This document shows positions 33,527-41,795 of a stretch of 64,000 bases of DNA, in pieces (positions within the stretch are counted from its first letter, which is position 1; the number at the start of each line of letters is the position of its first letter). The stretch is from Microbacterium sp. Bi121. Lineage in GTDB: Bacteria > Actinomycetota > Actinomycetes > Actinomycetales > Microbacteriaceae. The notes beneath the pieces are model-generated. The model had not been told where the DNA came from and searched no databases. It worked only from the letters and a program-made list of their open reading frames with translations. The stretch covers positions 310,001-374,000 of the forward strand of contig NZ_CAKKLJ010000001.1 of the NCBI RefSeq assembly GCF_918698005.1, written 5' to 3'. The position numbers were made by a program, and so were the translations under genes.

Positions 33527-34576
33527 CTACGCGGTCGGCACATCCACGACCGAGCGCTTGCGGACCTTCTTGACGCGTCCCACGGCGAACTGCTGCTGCA
33601 GCAGCACCGCGATGACGATGATCACGCCCTTCGTGATCGCCTGCAGCGACGAGGACATGTTGTTCTGCACGAACACGTTCGACAGCGTCGCGAAGATCAG
33701 CACGCCGAAGACGGTGCCGGTGATCGTGCCGCGGCCTCCGATGAGGAGCGTTCCACCGACGACCACGGCGGCGATGGCATCCAGCTCGTAGAGGTTGCCG
33801 TGCGTGGAGGTGCCGGCGTTCGTACGGCCGAGGATCATGACCGCGGCGATACCCGCGGTCAGTCCGGACAGAGCGTAGAGCCACATGATGTGCTGCTTCA
33901 CCTTGATACCGGCGAGGCGAGCGGCCTCGCGGTTGCCGCCGATGGCGACAGTGCGGCGGCCGAACGTCGTGCGGTTGAGGAGCAGCCAGCCGCCGACGGC
34001 GACGACGGCGAAGATCCACACGAGGATGTCGATGCCGAGCAGGTCGACGTTCATGGCCTTCAGGAAGTCGCGGTCGGACACGACGAGCGTGCGATTGTTC
34101 GCGAGCACCTCGGCGAGCCCTCGCGCGCCGACCAGCATGGCCAGGGTCGCCATGAACGCGGCGACCTTTCCGTAGGCGATGACGACGCCGTTGATCAACC
34201 CGGCCCCTACTCCGACGAGCAGGGCGATGATGACGGTGACGATCCAGTGCGACGACTTCGCGATGTCCTGGATCGCCGCGAGCGACGCCACGACGGATGC
34301 CAGCGCCAGCACCGCTCCGACCGAGAGATCGATGCCACCGGAGATGATCACGAATGTCATGCCGATGCTGATGACGCCGATGATCGACGCCTGGCGCAGG
34401 ATGACCAGTGCGTTGCCGAAGTTGAAGAAGTTGTCGAACGCCGTGAGCATGCCGACCACGACGATGGCCAGCAGCGCCAGCACGAGGCCGATGTTGCGTC
34501 CCGCTGCACCCGAGAACAGCGCCTTCAGCGGCGACGGCTTCGGCTCAGCGGTGAGGGTCTGGGTCTGCTCGCTCAC
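33527..34576 (-). CDS. sugar ABC transporter permease, RbsC-like
   Basis: 349 aa with about eight to ten TM segments. Diagnostic SIGMTFVIISGGIDLSVGAVLAL and the EAA-like region TVAIGGNREAARLAGIKV are visible, as is VVVGGTLLIGGRGTI. Forms the membrane channel for the ATPase at 34573 and the lipoprotein at 36362. GTG start overlaps the ATPase stop (GTGA). The C-terminal tail is basic. Exact sugar unknown; see the dehydrogenase and isomerase genes for hints at a cyclitol or polyol. Confidence 0.94.
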   Translation of the reverse strand: MSEQTQTLTAEPKPSPLKALFSGAAGRNIGLVLALLAIVVVGMLTAFDNFFNFGNALVILRQASIIGVISIGMTFVIISGGIDLSVGAVLALASVVASLAAIQDIAKSSHWIVTVIIALLVGVGAGLINGVVIAYGKVAAFMATLAMLVGARGLAEVLANNRTLVVSDRDFLKAMNVDLLGIDILVWIFAVVAVGGWLLLNRTTFGRRTVAIGGNREAARLAGIKVKQHIMWLYALSGLTAGIAAVMILGRTNAGTSTHGNLYELDAIAAVVVGGTLLIGGRGTITGTVFGVLIFATLSNVFVQNNMSSSLQAITKGVIIVIAVLLQQQFAVGRVKKVRKRSVVDVPTA

Positions 34577-36108
34577 GCGGCGGTTCCTTTCATGACGAGA
34601 TCGAGCACACCGTGCTCGTCGATCTCAGAAGCGGGAAGAGAGGTAAGCACGCGCCCGTCGCCGACGACGAGCACGGTGTCGGCCAGACCGAGGACTTCCT
34701 CGATCTCGCTCGAGATGATGACGATCGCGTGGCCGTCAGCTGCCAGGTTGCGGATCAGCGCGTAGATCTCGGCACGGGCACCGACGTCGACGCCTCTGGT
34801 CGGTTCGTCCAGCAGCAGGATGCGGCTGCCGTGCACCAGCCACCGCGAGAGCAGGATCTTCTGCTGGTTGCCGCCGGACAGGGTGCCGGCAGGCAGGTCG
34901 GGGTCGGCCGGTCGAAGCTCCATCGCCGCGATCTGCTCGCGAGCGATCCGGCGTTCGGCGCGCTCATCGAGCCAGCCGGCCTTCGCTTCACGGGAGAACG
35001 ACGACATCGTGATGTTGCGGAAGATCGGCTCGCCGAGCACGAGGCCCTGCGACTTGCGCTCCTCGGGACTGAGTCCGAGTCCGGCGCGCACGGCGGCCGA
35101 GACCGAGCCGCGCGGCAGCGGCTTGCCCTCGACGCGCACCGTGCCCGAGGTGGAGGGTCGCGCTCCGTAGACGGTCTCGACGATCTCGGATCGGCCGGAG
35201 CCGACCAGACCGGCGAGTCCGATGATCTCGCCCGCGCGCACCGAGAACGACACGTCCTCGAAGACACCGGCCAGGCTGAGGTTCTCGACCTCGAGCAGCA
35301 CCGGCGCATCCGCCGCGATCGGCGCAGCCGCCGGGAACACGTTCTCGACGACGCGGCCCGTCATGTGCTTGATCAGCGTCGGGGTCGGGGTGTCCGAGAC
35401 CGGCAGGTTCGTGGCGGTGCTGGCTCCGTCCTTGAGCACCGTGATCCGATCGCCGATCGTGCGGATCTCTTCGAGACGGTGGGTGATGTAGATGACAGCG
35501 ATCCCCTGTGCCGTGAGCTCCTTCACGACTCCGAACAGGTTGCGCACCTCTTCGGAGTCGAGCACGGCCGAAGGCTCGTCCATCACGATCAGCTTGATGT
35601 CGTGCGAGAGCGCTCTGGCCATGCTCACGATCTGCTTCTGCGCCGCACTCAGCGAGGCGACCTCCGCGTGCGGCGACAGCTTCTCGTGACCGAGCCGCTT
35701 CAGCAGAGCCCGCGTCTGAGCCGTGGTCTCGCTGCGACGGGTGAACCCTCCCCTGGACAGCTCGTGCCCGAGGAAGATGTTCTCGGCGACGGTGAGGTCG
35801 TCGACGACATCGAGCTCCTGGTACATCGTCGCGATGCCGAGATCGATGGCGGCCTGCGGGTTGTCGATCGTGACGACCTCGCCGTTCCAGCGCATCTCTC
35901 CGGCGTCGGGCTGGTGGACTCCGGCCAGCGTCTTGATCAGGGTCGACTTGCCCGCACCGTTCTGGCCGAGCAGGCAGTGCACCTCCCCCGCGCGGATCTC
36001 CAGGTCCACTCCGCGCAGCGCGCGGACAGCACCGAAGGTCTTCTCGACCCCGCGCATCTCCAGCAGGGGCATCTCCAGTAATGCCGACGTTTGGTCATCT
36101 TTGATCAC
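34573..36108 (-). CDS. sugar ABC transporter ATP-binding protein, RbsA-like
   Basis: 511 aa with two fused nucleotide-binding domains. Domain 1: Walker A GQNGAGKST, signature changed to LSAAQKQIVSMARAL, Walker B IVMDEPSAVLD. Domain 2 has a degenerate Walker A (GLVGSGRSEI) and LSGGNQQKILLSRWL, LLLDEPTRGVD: the usual asymmetric RbsA/MglA arrangement. The GTG start at 36108 has TATCGT 6 nt upstream. First gene of the ATPase-permease-ROK operon. Confidence 0.94.
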   Translation of the reverse strand: MIKDDQTSALLEMPLLEMRGVEKTFGAVRALRGVDLEIRAGEVHCLLGQNGAGKSTLIKTLAGVHQPDAGEMRWNGEVVTIDNPQAAIDLGIATMYQELDVVDDLTVAENIFLGHELSRGGFTRRSETTAQTRALLKRLGHEKLSPHAEVASLSAAQKQIVSMARALSHDIKLIVMDEPSAVLDSEEVRNLFGVVKELTAQGIAVIYITHRLEEIRTIGDRITVLKDGASTATNLPVSDTPTPTLIKHMTGRVVENVFPAAAPIAADAPVLLEVENLSLAGVFEDVSFSVRAGEIIGLAGLVGSGRSEIVETVYGARPSTSGTVRVEGKPLPRGSVSAAVRAGLGLSPEERKSQGLVLGEPIFRNITMSSFSREAKAGWLDERAERRIAREQIAAMELRPADPDLPAGTLSGGNQQKILLSRWLVHGSRILLLDEPTRGVDVGARAEIYALIRNLAADGHAIVIISSEIEEVLGLADTVLVVGDGRVLTSLPASEIDEHGVLDLVMKGTAA

Positions 36109-36114
36109 GAGAGG

Positions 36115-36120
36115 ACGATA
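36115..36120 (-). promoter_or_regulatory. leaderless -10 box (TATCGT) of ABC operon
   Basis: TATCGT on the minus strand ends 6 nt before GTG 36108. Confidence 0.6.
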
Positions 36121-36221
36121 ACACAGGGCTTGACGGTTGTACGAGCCTGGGATCCTCCGCTCGACACGTACGACGTCACCGTTCAGACGTGTCCGATTGC
36201 CTTGATTTCAAGGGCCGCAAG

Positions 36222-36249
36222 AACTTTTGCGATTGTTCAAACAAAAGTT
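36222..36249. promoter_or_regulatory. probable ROK repressor operator
   Basis: AACTTTTG (36222-36229) and CAAAAGTT (36242-36249) are perfect 8-bp arms with a 12-bp AT-rich spacer, placed between the two divergent sugar operons and just upstream of a TACATT -10 candidate (36273-36278). Confidence 0.65.
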
Positions 36250-36272
36250 GCGCGAGTTGTTTCTGCTTCTGC

Positions 36273-36278
36273 TACATT
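36273..36278 (+). promoter_or_regulatory. -10 candidate (TACATT) for sugar-binding protein operon
   Basis: TACATT with a poor -35; gives a leader of about 75 nt before ATG 36362, which has AAGGAGG. Confidence 0.45.
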
Positions 36279-36361
36279 GACCGTGTCCCCGCGACGCCGT
36301 GCAGTTCACCCGCGACGGCCGTGACGGACGCTGAGATGCATCACATTCAAGGAGGAAACAC

Positions 36362-37411
36362 ATGCACCGCATGCGCTCACGGAGCCTTCGCCCGCTCATG
36401 GCAGGCGCCGCCGCACTCTTCGCCGTCGGCCTTCTGGCCGGCTGCACCAGTTCAGGCGAGGAAGGCGACCCGGAAACCAACCAGGGAACCACCAGCGAGG
36501 AGAACGCCGCCAGCGGCGACACCGTCGTCATCGGCTGGTCGGGCCCCGAGGCCGATCACGGCTGGCTCGGCGCCATCAACAGCGGAGCCATCAACGCCGC
36601 CGAGGGCTTCGCCGATGTCGAGCTGCGCCAGGCGGAGGGAACGAACGACGCCAATCAGCAGATCGCCGCAGTCGAGAAGTTCATCAACGACGGCGTCGAC
36701 GCCATCGTGCTGCTCCCGACGGATGGTGCCGCTCTCACCCAGGTCGCGCAGAAGGCCATGGATGCCGGCATCCCGGTCATCAACGTCGACCGCGAGTTCT
36801 CGAGCACCTTCGCGTCCCGCGCGACGATCCTCGGCGACAACTACGGGATGGGCGTCAGCGCCGGCACGTACATCTGCGAGCAGCTCGACGGCCAGAGCGA
36901 TGCCGTGGTCGCGGAGATCGCGGGCATCGACTCCCTGCCGCTCACGCAGGACCGCTCGCAGGGCTTCAAGGACGCGCTCGACTCGTGCGGCCTCGAGGTC
37001 GGCCCGCGCGTCGCCGCCGACTTCACCGTCGCCGGCGGCGAGAGCGCAGCATCCCAGCTGCTCTCGGCCAACCCGGAGATCGACGCCATCTGGAATCACG
37101 ACGACGACCAGGGCGTCGGCGTCATGGCTGCCATCGACGCGGCCGGCCGTGACGAGTTCTTCCTCGTCGGCGGCGCGGGCAGCGTCAACATGATGGACCT
37201 GATCAAGTCGGATGACAGCGTCATCAAGGCCACGGTCATCTACCCGTCCACGCAGGCTGCCGACGGCATCGCCCTGGCGCGACTGATCGCTCAGGACAAG
37301 ACCATGAGCGACCTGATCACGCCGAGCGTCCCGTACCGCATCGTGCTGGACGCACCCGTGGTGACCAAGGACAACGTCGACGAGTTCATCAAGCTCGCCT
37401 TCGAGTCCTGA
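36362..37411 (+). CDS. sugar ABC transporter substrate-binding lipoprotein, RbsB-like
   Basis: 349 aa periplasmic-binding-protein type 1 fold anchored by lipobox LAGC (Cys28). Low-complexity Glu/Thr/Asn linker to about residue 52, then VVIGWSGPEADHGWLGAINSG, FINDGVDAIVLLPTDG (hinge), IPVINVDREFS and IDAIWNHDDDQGVGVMAAI. Strong AAGGAGG. A stable hairpin follows the stop, likely raising its expression over the downstream enzymes. Partner of the RbsA/RbsC-like proteins on the other strand. Confidence 0.94.
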   Translation: MHRMRSRSLRPLMAGAAALFAVGLLAGCTSSGEEGDPETNQGTTSEENAASGDTVVIGWSGPEADHGWLGAINSGAINAAEGFADVELRQAEGTNDANQQIAAVEKFINDGVDAIVLLPTDGAALTQVAQKAMDAGIPVINVDREFSSTFASRATILGDNYGMGVSAGTYICEQLDGQSDAVVAEIAGIDSLPLTQDRSQGFKDALDSCGLEVGPRVAADFTVAGGESAASQLLSANPEIDAIWNHDDDQGVGVMAAIDAAGRDEFFLVGGAGSVNMMDLIKSDDSVIKATVIYPSTQAADGIALARLIAQDKTMSDLITPSVPYRIVLDAPVVTKDNVDEFIKLAFES

Positions 37412-37420
37412 CCATCATCT

Positions 37421-37454
37421 GCGGGGCGAGCGCCGTCGAACGCGCTCGCCCCGC
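37421..37454 (+). terminator. intra-operon hairpin after binding-protein gene
   Basis: GCGGGGCGAGCG (37421-37432) pairs perfectly with CGCTCGCCCCGC (37443-37454) around a 10-nt loop, no long U-tract. Probably an attenuator or 3' stabiliser rather than a full stop. Confidence 0.7.
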
Positions 37455-37488
37455 ACTGTATCTGACCGAGACGCCCCGGGGAGTAGAG

Positions 37489-38652
37489 ATGACAACTGAG
37501 CTGCGTGTGGCCATGATCGGCCACGGATTCATGGGAGCGGCCCACTCCGTCGGCTGGCGCCAGGCTCCGGCCGCATTCGACCTGCCGATCGCACCGCGGA
37601 TGGCAGTGCTCGTCGGTCGTGATGCCGAGAAGACCGCGGCCGCTGCGACCAAGTGGGGTTGGGCGGAGACGTCAACCGACTGGCGCAGCGTCATCGAACG
37701 CGACGACATCGACCTCATCGACATCGTCACCCCCGGCGACTCGCACGCCGAGATCGCCATCGCCGCGCTGGCGGCCGGCAAGCACGTCCTGTGCGAGAAG
37801 CCGCTGGCCAACTCGGTCGAAGAGGCCGAGGCCATGGAACAGGCTGCGCGGGATGCCGCGGCGCACGGCGTCCGTGCCATGGTCGGCTTCACCTACCGCC
37901 GGGTCCCGGCGGTCACCCTCATGCGCGACATGATCGCTTCAGGCCGCGTCGGCACGATCCGGCAGGTGCGCGCGAGCTACCGCCAGGACTGGCTCGCCGA
38001 CCCTGAATCACCGATGACCTGGCGGCTCGACAAGGATCGCGCAGGCTCCGGCGCACTCGGCGACATCGGAGCGCACATCGTCGACATGACGCAGTTCGTC
38101 ACCGGTCAGTCACTCACCCGGGTCTCCGGCGTCATGGAGACGCTCGTCGAGGAGCGACCTGTGCTCGCCGAATCCGTGGGTCTCAGCGGCACTGCCGGCG
38201 CAGAGCGCGGCACGGTGACCGTCGACGACATCGCCCTGTTCATCGGCCGGTTCGAATCGGGCACCCTCGCCACCTTCGAGGCGAGCCGGTTCGCCACCGG
38301 ACGCAAGAACGCGCTCGACATCGAGATCTCGGGCGACGCCGGTGCGCTGCACTGGAACCTCGAGGACATGAACGTGCTCGACTTCTACGACGCCACGCGC
38401 CCGTCCGGCGAGCAGGGGTTCACCCGCATCCTGGTCACCGAGCCGGAGCATCCGTACCTTGCGGGCTGGTGGCCCACCGGACATATGCTCGGCTATGAGC
38501 ACGGCTTCTCCCACCAGGTGAAGGACCTCGCCGAGGCGATCGCCGCCGGCACTGACCCGCAGCCGACGTTCGCCGACGGACTCCGCGTGCAGCGGGTGCT
38601 CGACGCCGTCGAGCGCAGCGCGCAGGGCGGATCCGCCTGGACCGACGTCTGA
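37489..38652 (+). CDS. Gfo/Idh/MocA family oxidoreductase
   Basis: 387 aa NAD(P)-dependent sugar or cyclitol dehydrogenase. Rossmann start RVAMIGHGFMGAAHSVGW, then DLIDIVTPGDSHAEIAIAALAAGKHVLCEKPLA with the family's catalytic Lys in EKP; substrate domain includes GSGALGDIGAHIVDM. Ribosome site GGGGAG before ATG 37489. With the TIM-barrel isomerase downstream and an RbsABC-type importer it resembles inositol-type catabolic loci, but no iolB/C/D/E genes are present, so the substrate is open. Confidence 0.93.
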   Translation: MTTELRVAMIGHGFMGAAHSVGWRQAPAAFDLPIAPRMAVLVGRDAEKTAAAATKWGWAETSTDWRSVIERDDIDLIDIVTPGDSHAEIAIAALAAGKHVLCEKPLANSVEEAEAMEQAARDAAAHGVRAMVGFTYRRVPAVTLMRDMIASGRVGTIRQVRASYRQDWLADPESPMTWRLDKDRAGSGALGDIGAHIVDMTQFVTGQSLTRVSGVMETLVEERPVLAESVGLSGTAGAERGTVTVDDIALFIGRFESGTLATFEASRFATGRKNALDIEISGDAGALHWNLEDMNVLDFYDATRPSGEQGFTRILVTEPEHPYLAGWWPTGHMLGYEHGFSHQVKDLAEAIAAGTDPQPTFADGLRVQRVLDAVERSAQGGSAWTDV

Positions 38653-38684
38653 CCAAGAACCGAACGCACGAGAAGAGGACGACG

Positions 38685-39689
38685 ATGTCACGACCGATCA
38701 CCCTGTTCACCGGCCAGTGGGCGGATCTGCCCTTCGAGGAAGTGGCCAGGCTCGCAGGCTCGTGGGGCTACGACGGCCTCGAGATCGCCTGCTGGGGCGA
38801 TCACCTCGACCCCTGGCGCTGGGACGACGATGCGTACATCGCGGATCGACTGGCGATCCTCGAGCGCAACGGCCTCAAGGTCTGGACGATCTCCAACCAC
38901 CTCAAGGGGCAGGTGGTGTGCGACGACCCGATCGACGAGCGCCACCGCAACATCGTCTCGGACCAGATGTGGGGCGACGGCGACCCGGAGGGCGTGCGTC
39001 AGCGCGCGGCCGAGGAGATGAAGAACACCGCCCGCCTTGCGGCCAAGCTCGGCGTGAAGACCGTCACCGGCTTCACCGGCTCCTCGATCTGGAAGTACGT
39101 CGCGATGTTCCCGCCGGCCACCGACGAGATGGTGGATGCCGGCTACCAGGACTTCGCCGACCGCTGGAACCCGATCCTCGACGTGTTCGACGAGGTCGGC
39201 GTGCGCTTCGCTCACGAGGTGCACCCGTCCGAGATCGCGTACGACTACTGGACGACCAAGCGCGCGCTCGAGGCGATCGGGCACCGCGAGGCATTCGGGC
39301 TGAACTGGGACCCGTCGCACATGGTGTGGCAGGACATCGACCCCGTCGCGTTCCTCTGGGACTTCCAGGACCGGATCTACCACGTGCACTGCAAGGACAC
39401 GAAGAGGCGGCTCGGCAACGGTCGCAACGGTCGGCTCTCTTCGCACCTGCCCTGGGCCGATCCGCGGCGCGGCTGGGACTTCATCTCGACCGGCCACGGC
39501 GACGTGCCGTGGGAGGACGCGTTCCGGATGCTGAACGCGATCGGCTACCAAGGCCCCCTGTCCGTGGAGTGGGAGGACGCCGGCATGGACCGGCTCGTCG
39601 GTGCTCCTGAGGCGCTGGAGTTCGTGCGGAAGCTGTCGTCGTACCGGCCGGCGGACGCCGCCTTCGACAGCGCCTTCTCGACGAGGTAA
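38685..39689 (+). CDS. sugar phosphate isomerase/epimerase (AP-endonuclease-2 fold)
   Basis: 334 aa TIM barrel of the xylose-isomerase-like family. Metal-site signatures HEVHPSEIAYDYW, GLNWDPSHMVWQDIDP (Asp, His), IYHVHCKDTKRR and VEWEDAGMDR (Glu) are conserved, so it should be an active metal-dependent isomerase, epimerase or dehydratase. 32 bp after the dehydrogenase gene, likely co-transcribed. Ketose or cyclitol isomerisation after oxidation by the upstream enzyme is an inference. Confidence 0.92.
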   Translation: MSRPITLFTGQWADLPFEEVARLAGSWGYDGLEIACWGDHLDPWRWDDDAYIADRLAILERNGLKVWTISNHLKGQVVCDDPIDERHRNIVSDQMWGDGDPEGVRQRAAEEMKNTARLAAKLGVKTVTGFTGSSIWKYVAMFPPATDEMVDAGYQDFADRWNPILDVFDEVGVRFAHEVHPSEIAYDYWTTKRALEAIGHREAFGLNWDPSHMVWQDIDPVAFLWDFQDRIYHVHCKDTKRRLGNGRNGRLSSHLPWADPRRGWDFISTGHGDVPWEDAFRMLNAIGYQGPLSVEWEDAGMDRLVGAPEALEFVRKLSSYRPADAAFDSAFSTR

Positions 39690-39715
39690 GCGCCTTCTCC
39701 ACGCGCTGAGGCGCG

Positions 39716-40246
39716 CTACAGCTCGATCCAGTAGCGGCGCAGACGCGGGTGGCCCTGCTCGGCTGCATCCACCACGTCCTGAAGCACGCCACCGGCGCCC
39801 TCGATCGTGCGGTACGAACCGGGGTTGTCGTCGTCGCAGGTGAGCATGACGCTCTCGAGCCCGAGCTCGCGGGCGCGGTCTATCGCGAGCGCGAGGCCCG
39901 CGTGCGCGTAGCCCTGCCGACGCCGAGTGGGCCGCACCGAGTACCCGATGTGTCCACCGAAGTGGCGCAGCCATTCGTTCAGTTCGTGCCGCAGCGAGAC
40001 GAAGCCGATGACGTCGCCTCCGTCGGTGATCCAGTAGAGGTCGTTGTGGACGCGGCCCTCCGGCGGGGCGACGCTCGTGTCGGCCATGCGCTCCGCATTC
40101 GCGACGAGCTCGTCGAAGCTCGCCCTGTCGCCCCGCGTCGGCGTGGTCATACCCGAACCGTCGATGTGGATGCCGCCGAACTCGTCGACCGCCGCAGCCC
40201 AGGAGTCGAACAGGTCAGCGGTGGGTCGGGTGAGTTCGATCGTCAT
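39716..40246 (-). CDS. GNAT family N-acetyltransferase
   Basis: 176 aa. Acetyl-CoA motif A is IGYSVRPTRRRQGYAHAGLALA (R-R-x-G-Y-A), followed by LESVMLTCDDDNPGSYRTIEGAGG, as in the YnaD/PhnO-like acetyltransferases that modify amino groups. ATG 40246 is 4 nt beyond the stop of the DHA2 exporter gene, and a TACGCT box (40253-40258) overlapping that stop gives it a leaderless promoter of its own. Pairing with a drug exporter hints at antibiotic or toxin inactivation, unproven. Confidence 0.88.
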   Translation of the reverse strand: MTIELTRPTADLFDSWAAAVDEFGGIHIDGSGMTTPTRGDRASFDELVANAERMADTSVAPPEGRVHNDLYWITDGGDVIGFVSLRHELNEWLRHFGGHIGYSVRPTRRRQGYAHAGLALAIDRARELGLESVMLTCDDDNPGSYRTIEGAGGVLQDVVDAAEQGHPRLRRYWIEL

Positions 40247-40250
40247 GCTC

Positions 40251-41741
40251 TCAGCGTAGATGCGCCGGCCGACGCAGGAAGAGAACCGCGACGACGCCGA
40301 GGAGGATGAACACCGCCGGGAGCAGCATCGTCTGCGCCATGGCATCCGCGAACGGGCCGGCGACGACGTCCGGCAGGGCGCCTTCCCCGAAACCGCCTGA
40401 CGCCTGGTCGGCACCGGGCAGGTTCGCGTCGAGCCTGCTCTGCATGAAGGCGGCGATCGCCGCCGATCCGAGCACTGAGCCGATCGTGCGCATCGTGTTG
40501 TAGATGCCGGCACCGGCGCCGGCCTGGTGCATGGGCAGGTCGCGGGTCGCGGTGGTCGCGAGCGGACCCCACATGCCGGCGTTGCCGAAGCCGAGGATCA
40601 GCGACGGAACCAGCATCCACAGGATCGGGGTGTCGGTGTTCATCATCACGGCGAACAGGAACAACGAGATCGCGACCAGCAGCAACCCGGGTACCAGCAT
40701 GATGCGCGGGTCGATGCGGTCGAGCAGACGGCCGGCGAACGGCGAGACGATGCCGGCTGCGAGCGCCATCGGAATCAGCAGAAGCGCGGACTCGGTCGGG
40801 GTGAGTCCGCGGGCGAGCTGCAGGAAGAACATCAGGGGCAGGCCCTGCGCCGTGACGGTGAACCCGACGAGTGCGATCGTGATGTTCGACCAGGCGAAGT
40901 TTCGGTTGCGGAAGAGCCCGAGAGGGACGAGTGGCTCGTTCTTCGTTCGGGCCTGATACCAGAGGAACAGGGCGAGCACGACGACGCCGGCGATGATCAG
41001 GCTCCAGACCGAGATCGGTCCCCAGATCACACCCCAGTCGTACGCCTCGGCCTCCTGCAGGCCGAACACGATGAGGAACATCGCGATCGCACTGAGGAAG
41101 ACGCCTGGCACGTCGAAGCGGTGCGAATGCGTCTCGAGCTTCGGGACCAGCATCCAGGCGAGCACGAATCCGACGACGCCGACGGGCAGGTTGATGAAGA
41201 AGATCCACTCCCAGCCGAGACCGTCGACGAGGAATCCGCCGGCCAGAGGACCGACGAGCATGGCGACCCCGGATGCCGCGCCCCACAGCCCCATCGCCGC
41301 ACCACGGCGCTCGGGCGGGAACGTGCGGGTGATGACGGCCATGGTCTGCGGCGTGAGGAGCGCGGCGCCGAGGCCCTGGGCCGCACGCGCCCAGATGAGT
41401 CCGTCGAGGCTCGTCGACAGCCCGCACCACAGGGACGCCAGGGTGAAGATCGCGAGGCCGGCGAGGTAGATGTTCTTGGGGCCGAAGCGATCGCCGAGGC
41501 GCCCGGTGATCAGCAGGGGCACGGCGTACGCGAGCAGGTAGGCGCTGGTGACCCAGACGACGCGGTCGAGGTTCGGCGTGTCGGGGTCGAGCGCCGCCTT
41601 GATCGCGGGGTTCGCGACGGTCACGATCGTCGTATCGACGAGGATCATGAAGAACCCGATGACGAGTGCCCAGAGGGCCGGCCAGGGGCTGCGCTCCGGA
41701 GCCTGAGTGGATGCTGCGCTGGGTGCGGTGGCGTCGGTCAC
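40251..41741 (-). CDS. DHA2-family (EmrB/QacA-type) MFS drug exporter
   Basis: 496 aa, 14-TM proton antiporter exporting drugs or cationic toxins. Motifs: FFMILVDTTIVTVANPAI (motif D1), the loop-2-3 motif LGDRFGPKNIYLAG, WARAAQGLGAALLTPQ and motif C-like GVAMLVGPLAGGFLVDGLGW. GTG start at 41741 with TAGCGT 6 nt upstream. Followed by a GNAT gene after 4 nt. Cargo unknown. Confidence 0.93.
   Translation of the reverse strand: MTDATAPSAASTQAPERSPWPALWALVIGFFMILVDTTIVTVANPAIKAALDPDTPNLDRVVWVTSAYLLAYAVPLLITGRLGDRFGPKNIYLAGLAIFTLASLWCGLSTSLDGLIWARAAQGLGAALLTPQTMAVITRTFPPERRGAAMGLWGAASGVAMLVGPLAGGFLVDGLGWEWIFFINLPVGVVGFVLAWMLVPKLETHSHRFDVPGVFLSAIAMFLIVFGLQEAEAYDWGVIWGPISVWSLIIAGVVVLALFLWYQARTKNEPLVPLGLFRNRNFAWSNITIALVGFTVTAQGLPLMFFLQLARGLTPTESALLLIPMALAAGIVSPFAGRLLDRIDPRIMLVPGLLLVAISLFLFAVMMNTDTPILWMLVPSLILGFGNAGMWGPLATTATRDLPMHQAGAGAGIYNTMRTIGSVLGSAAIAAFMQSRLDANLPGADQASGGFGEGALPDVVAGPFADAMAQTMLLPAVFILLGVVAVLFLRRPAHLR
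40253..40258 (-). promoter_or_regulatory. leaderless -10 box (TACGCT) inside exporter 3' end
   Basis: TACGCT on the minus strand ends 6 nt before ATG 40246 and overlaps the DHA2 stop codon (40251-40253). Confidence 0.6.
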
Positions 41742-41747
41742 CCGGCA

Positions 41748-41753
41748 ACGCTA
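41748..41753 (-). promoter_or_regulatory. leaderless -10 box (TAGCGT)
   Basis: TAGCGT on the minus strand ends 6 nt before GTG 41741. Confidence 0.6.
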
Positions 41754-41795
41754 CACCCGTCGGCGGACACCGACGATCGAGCGGCAGGACCCGGG

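Noticed and set aside
32384..34765. 793-codon plus-strand frame
   Set aside because: Spans three genuine minus-strand genes (ROK, permease, start of ATPase) and their gaps; Arg/Asp/His-rich composition, no domains.
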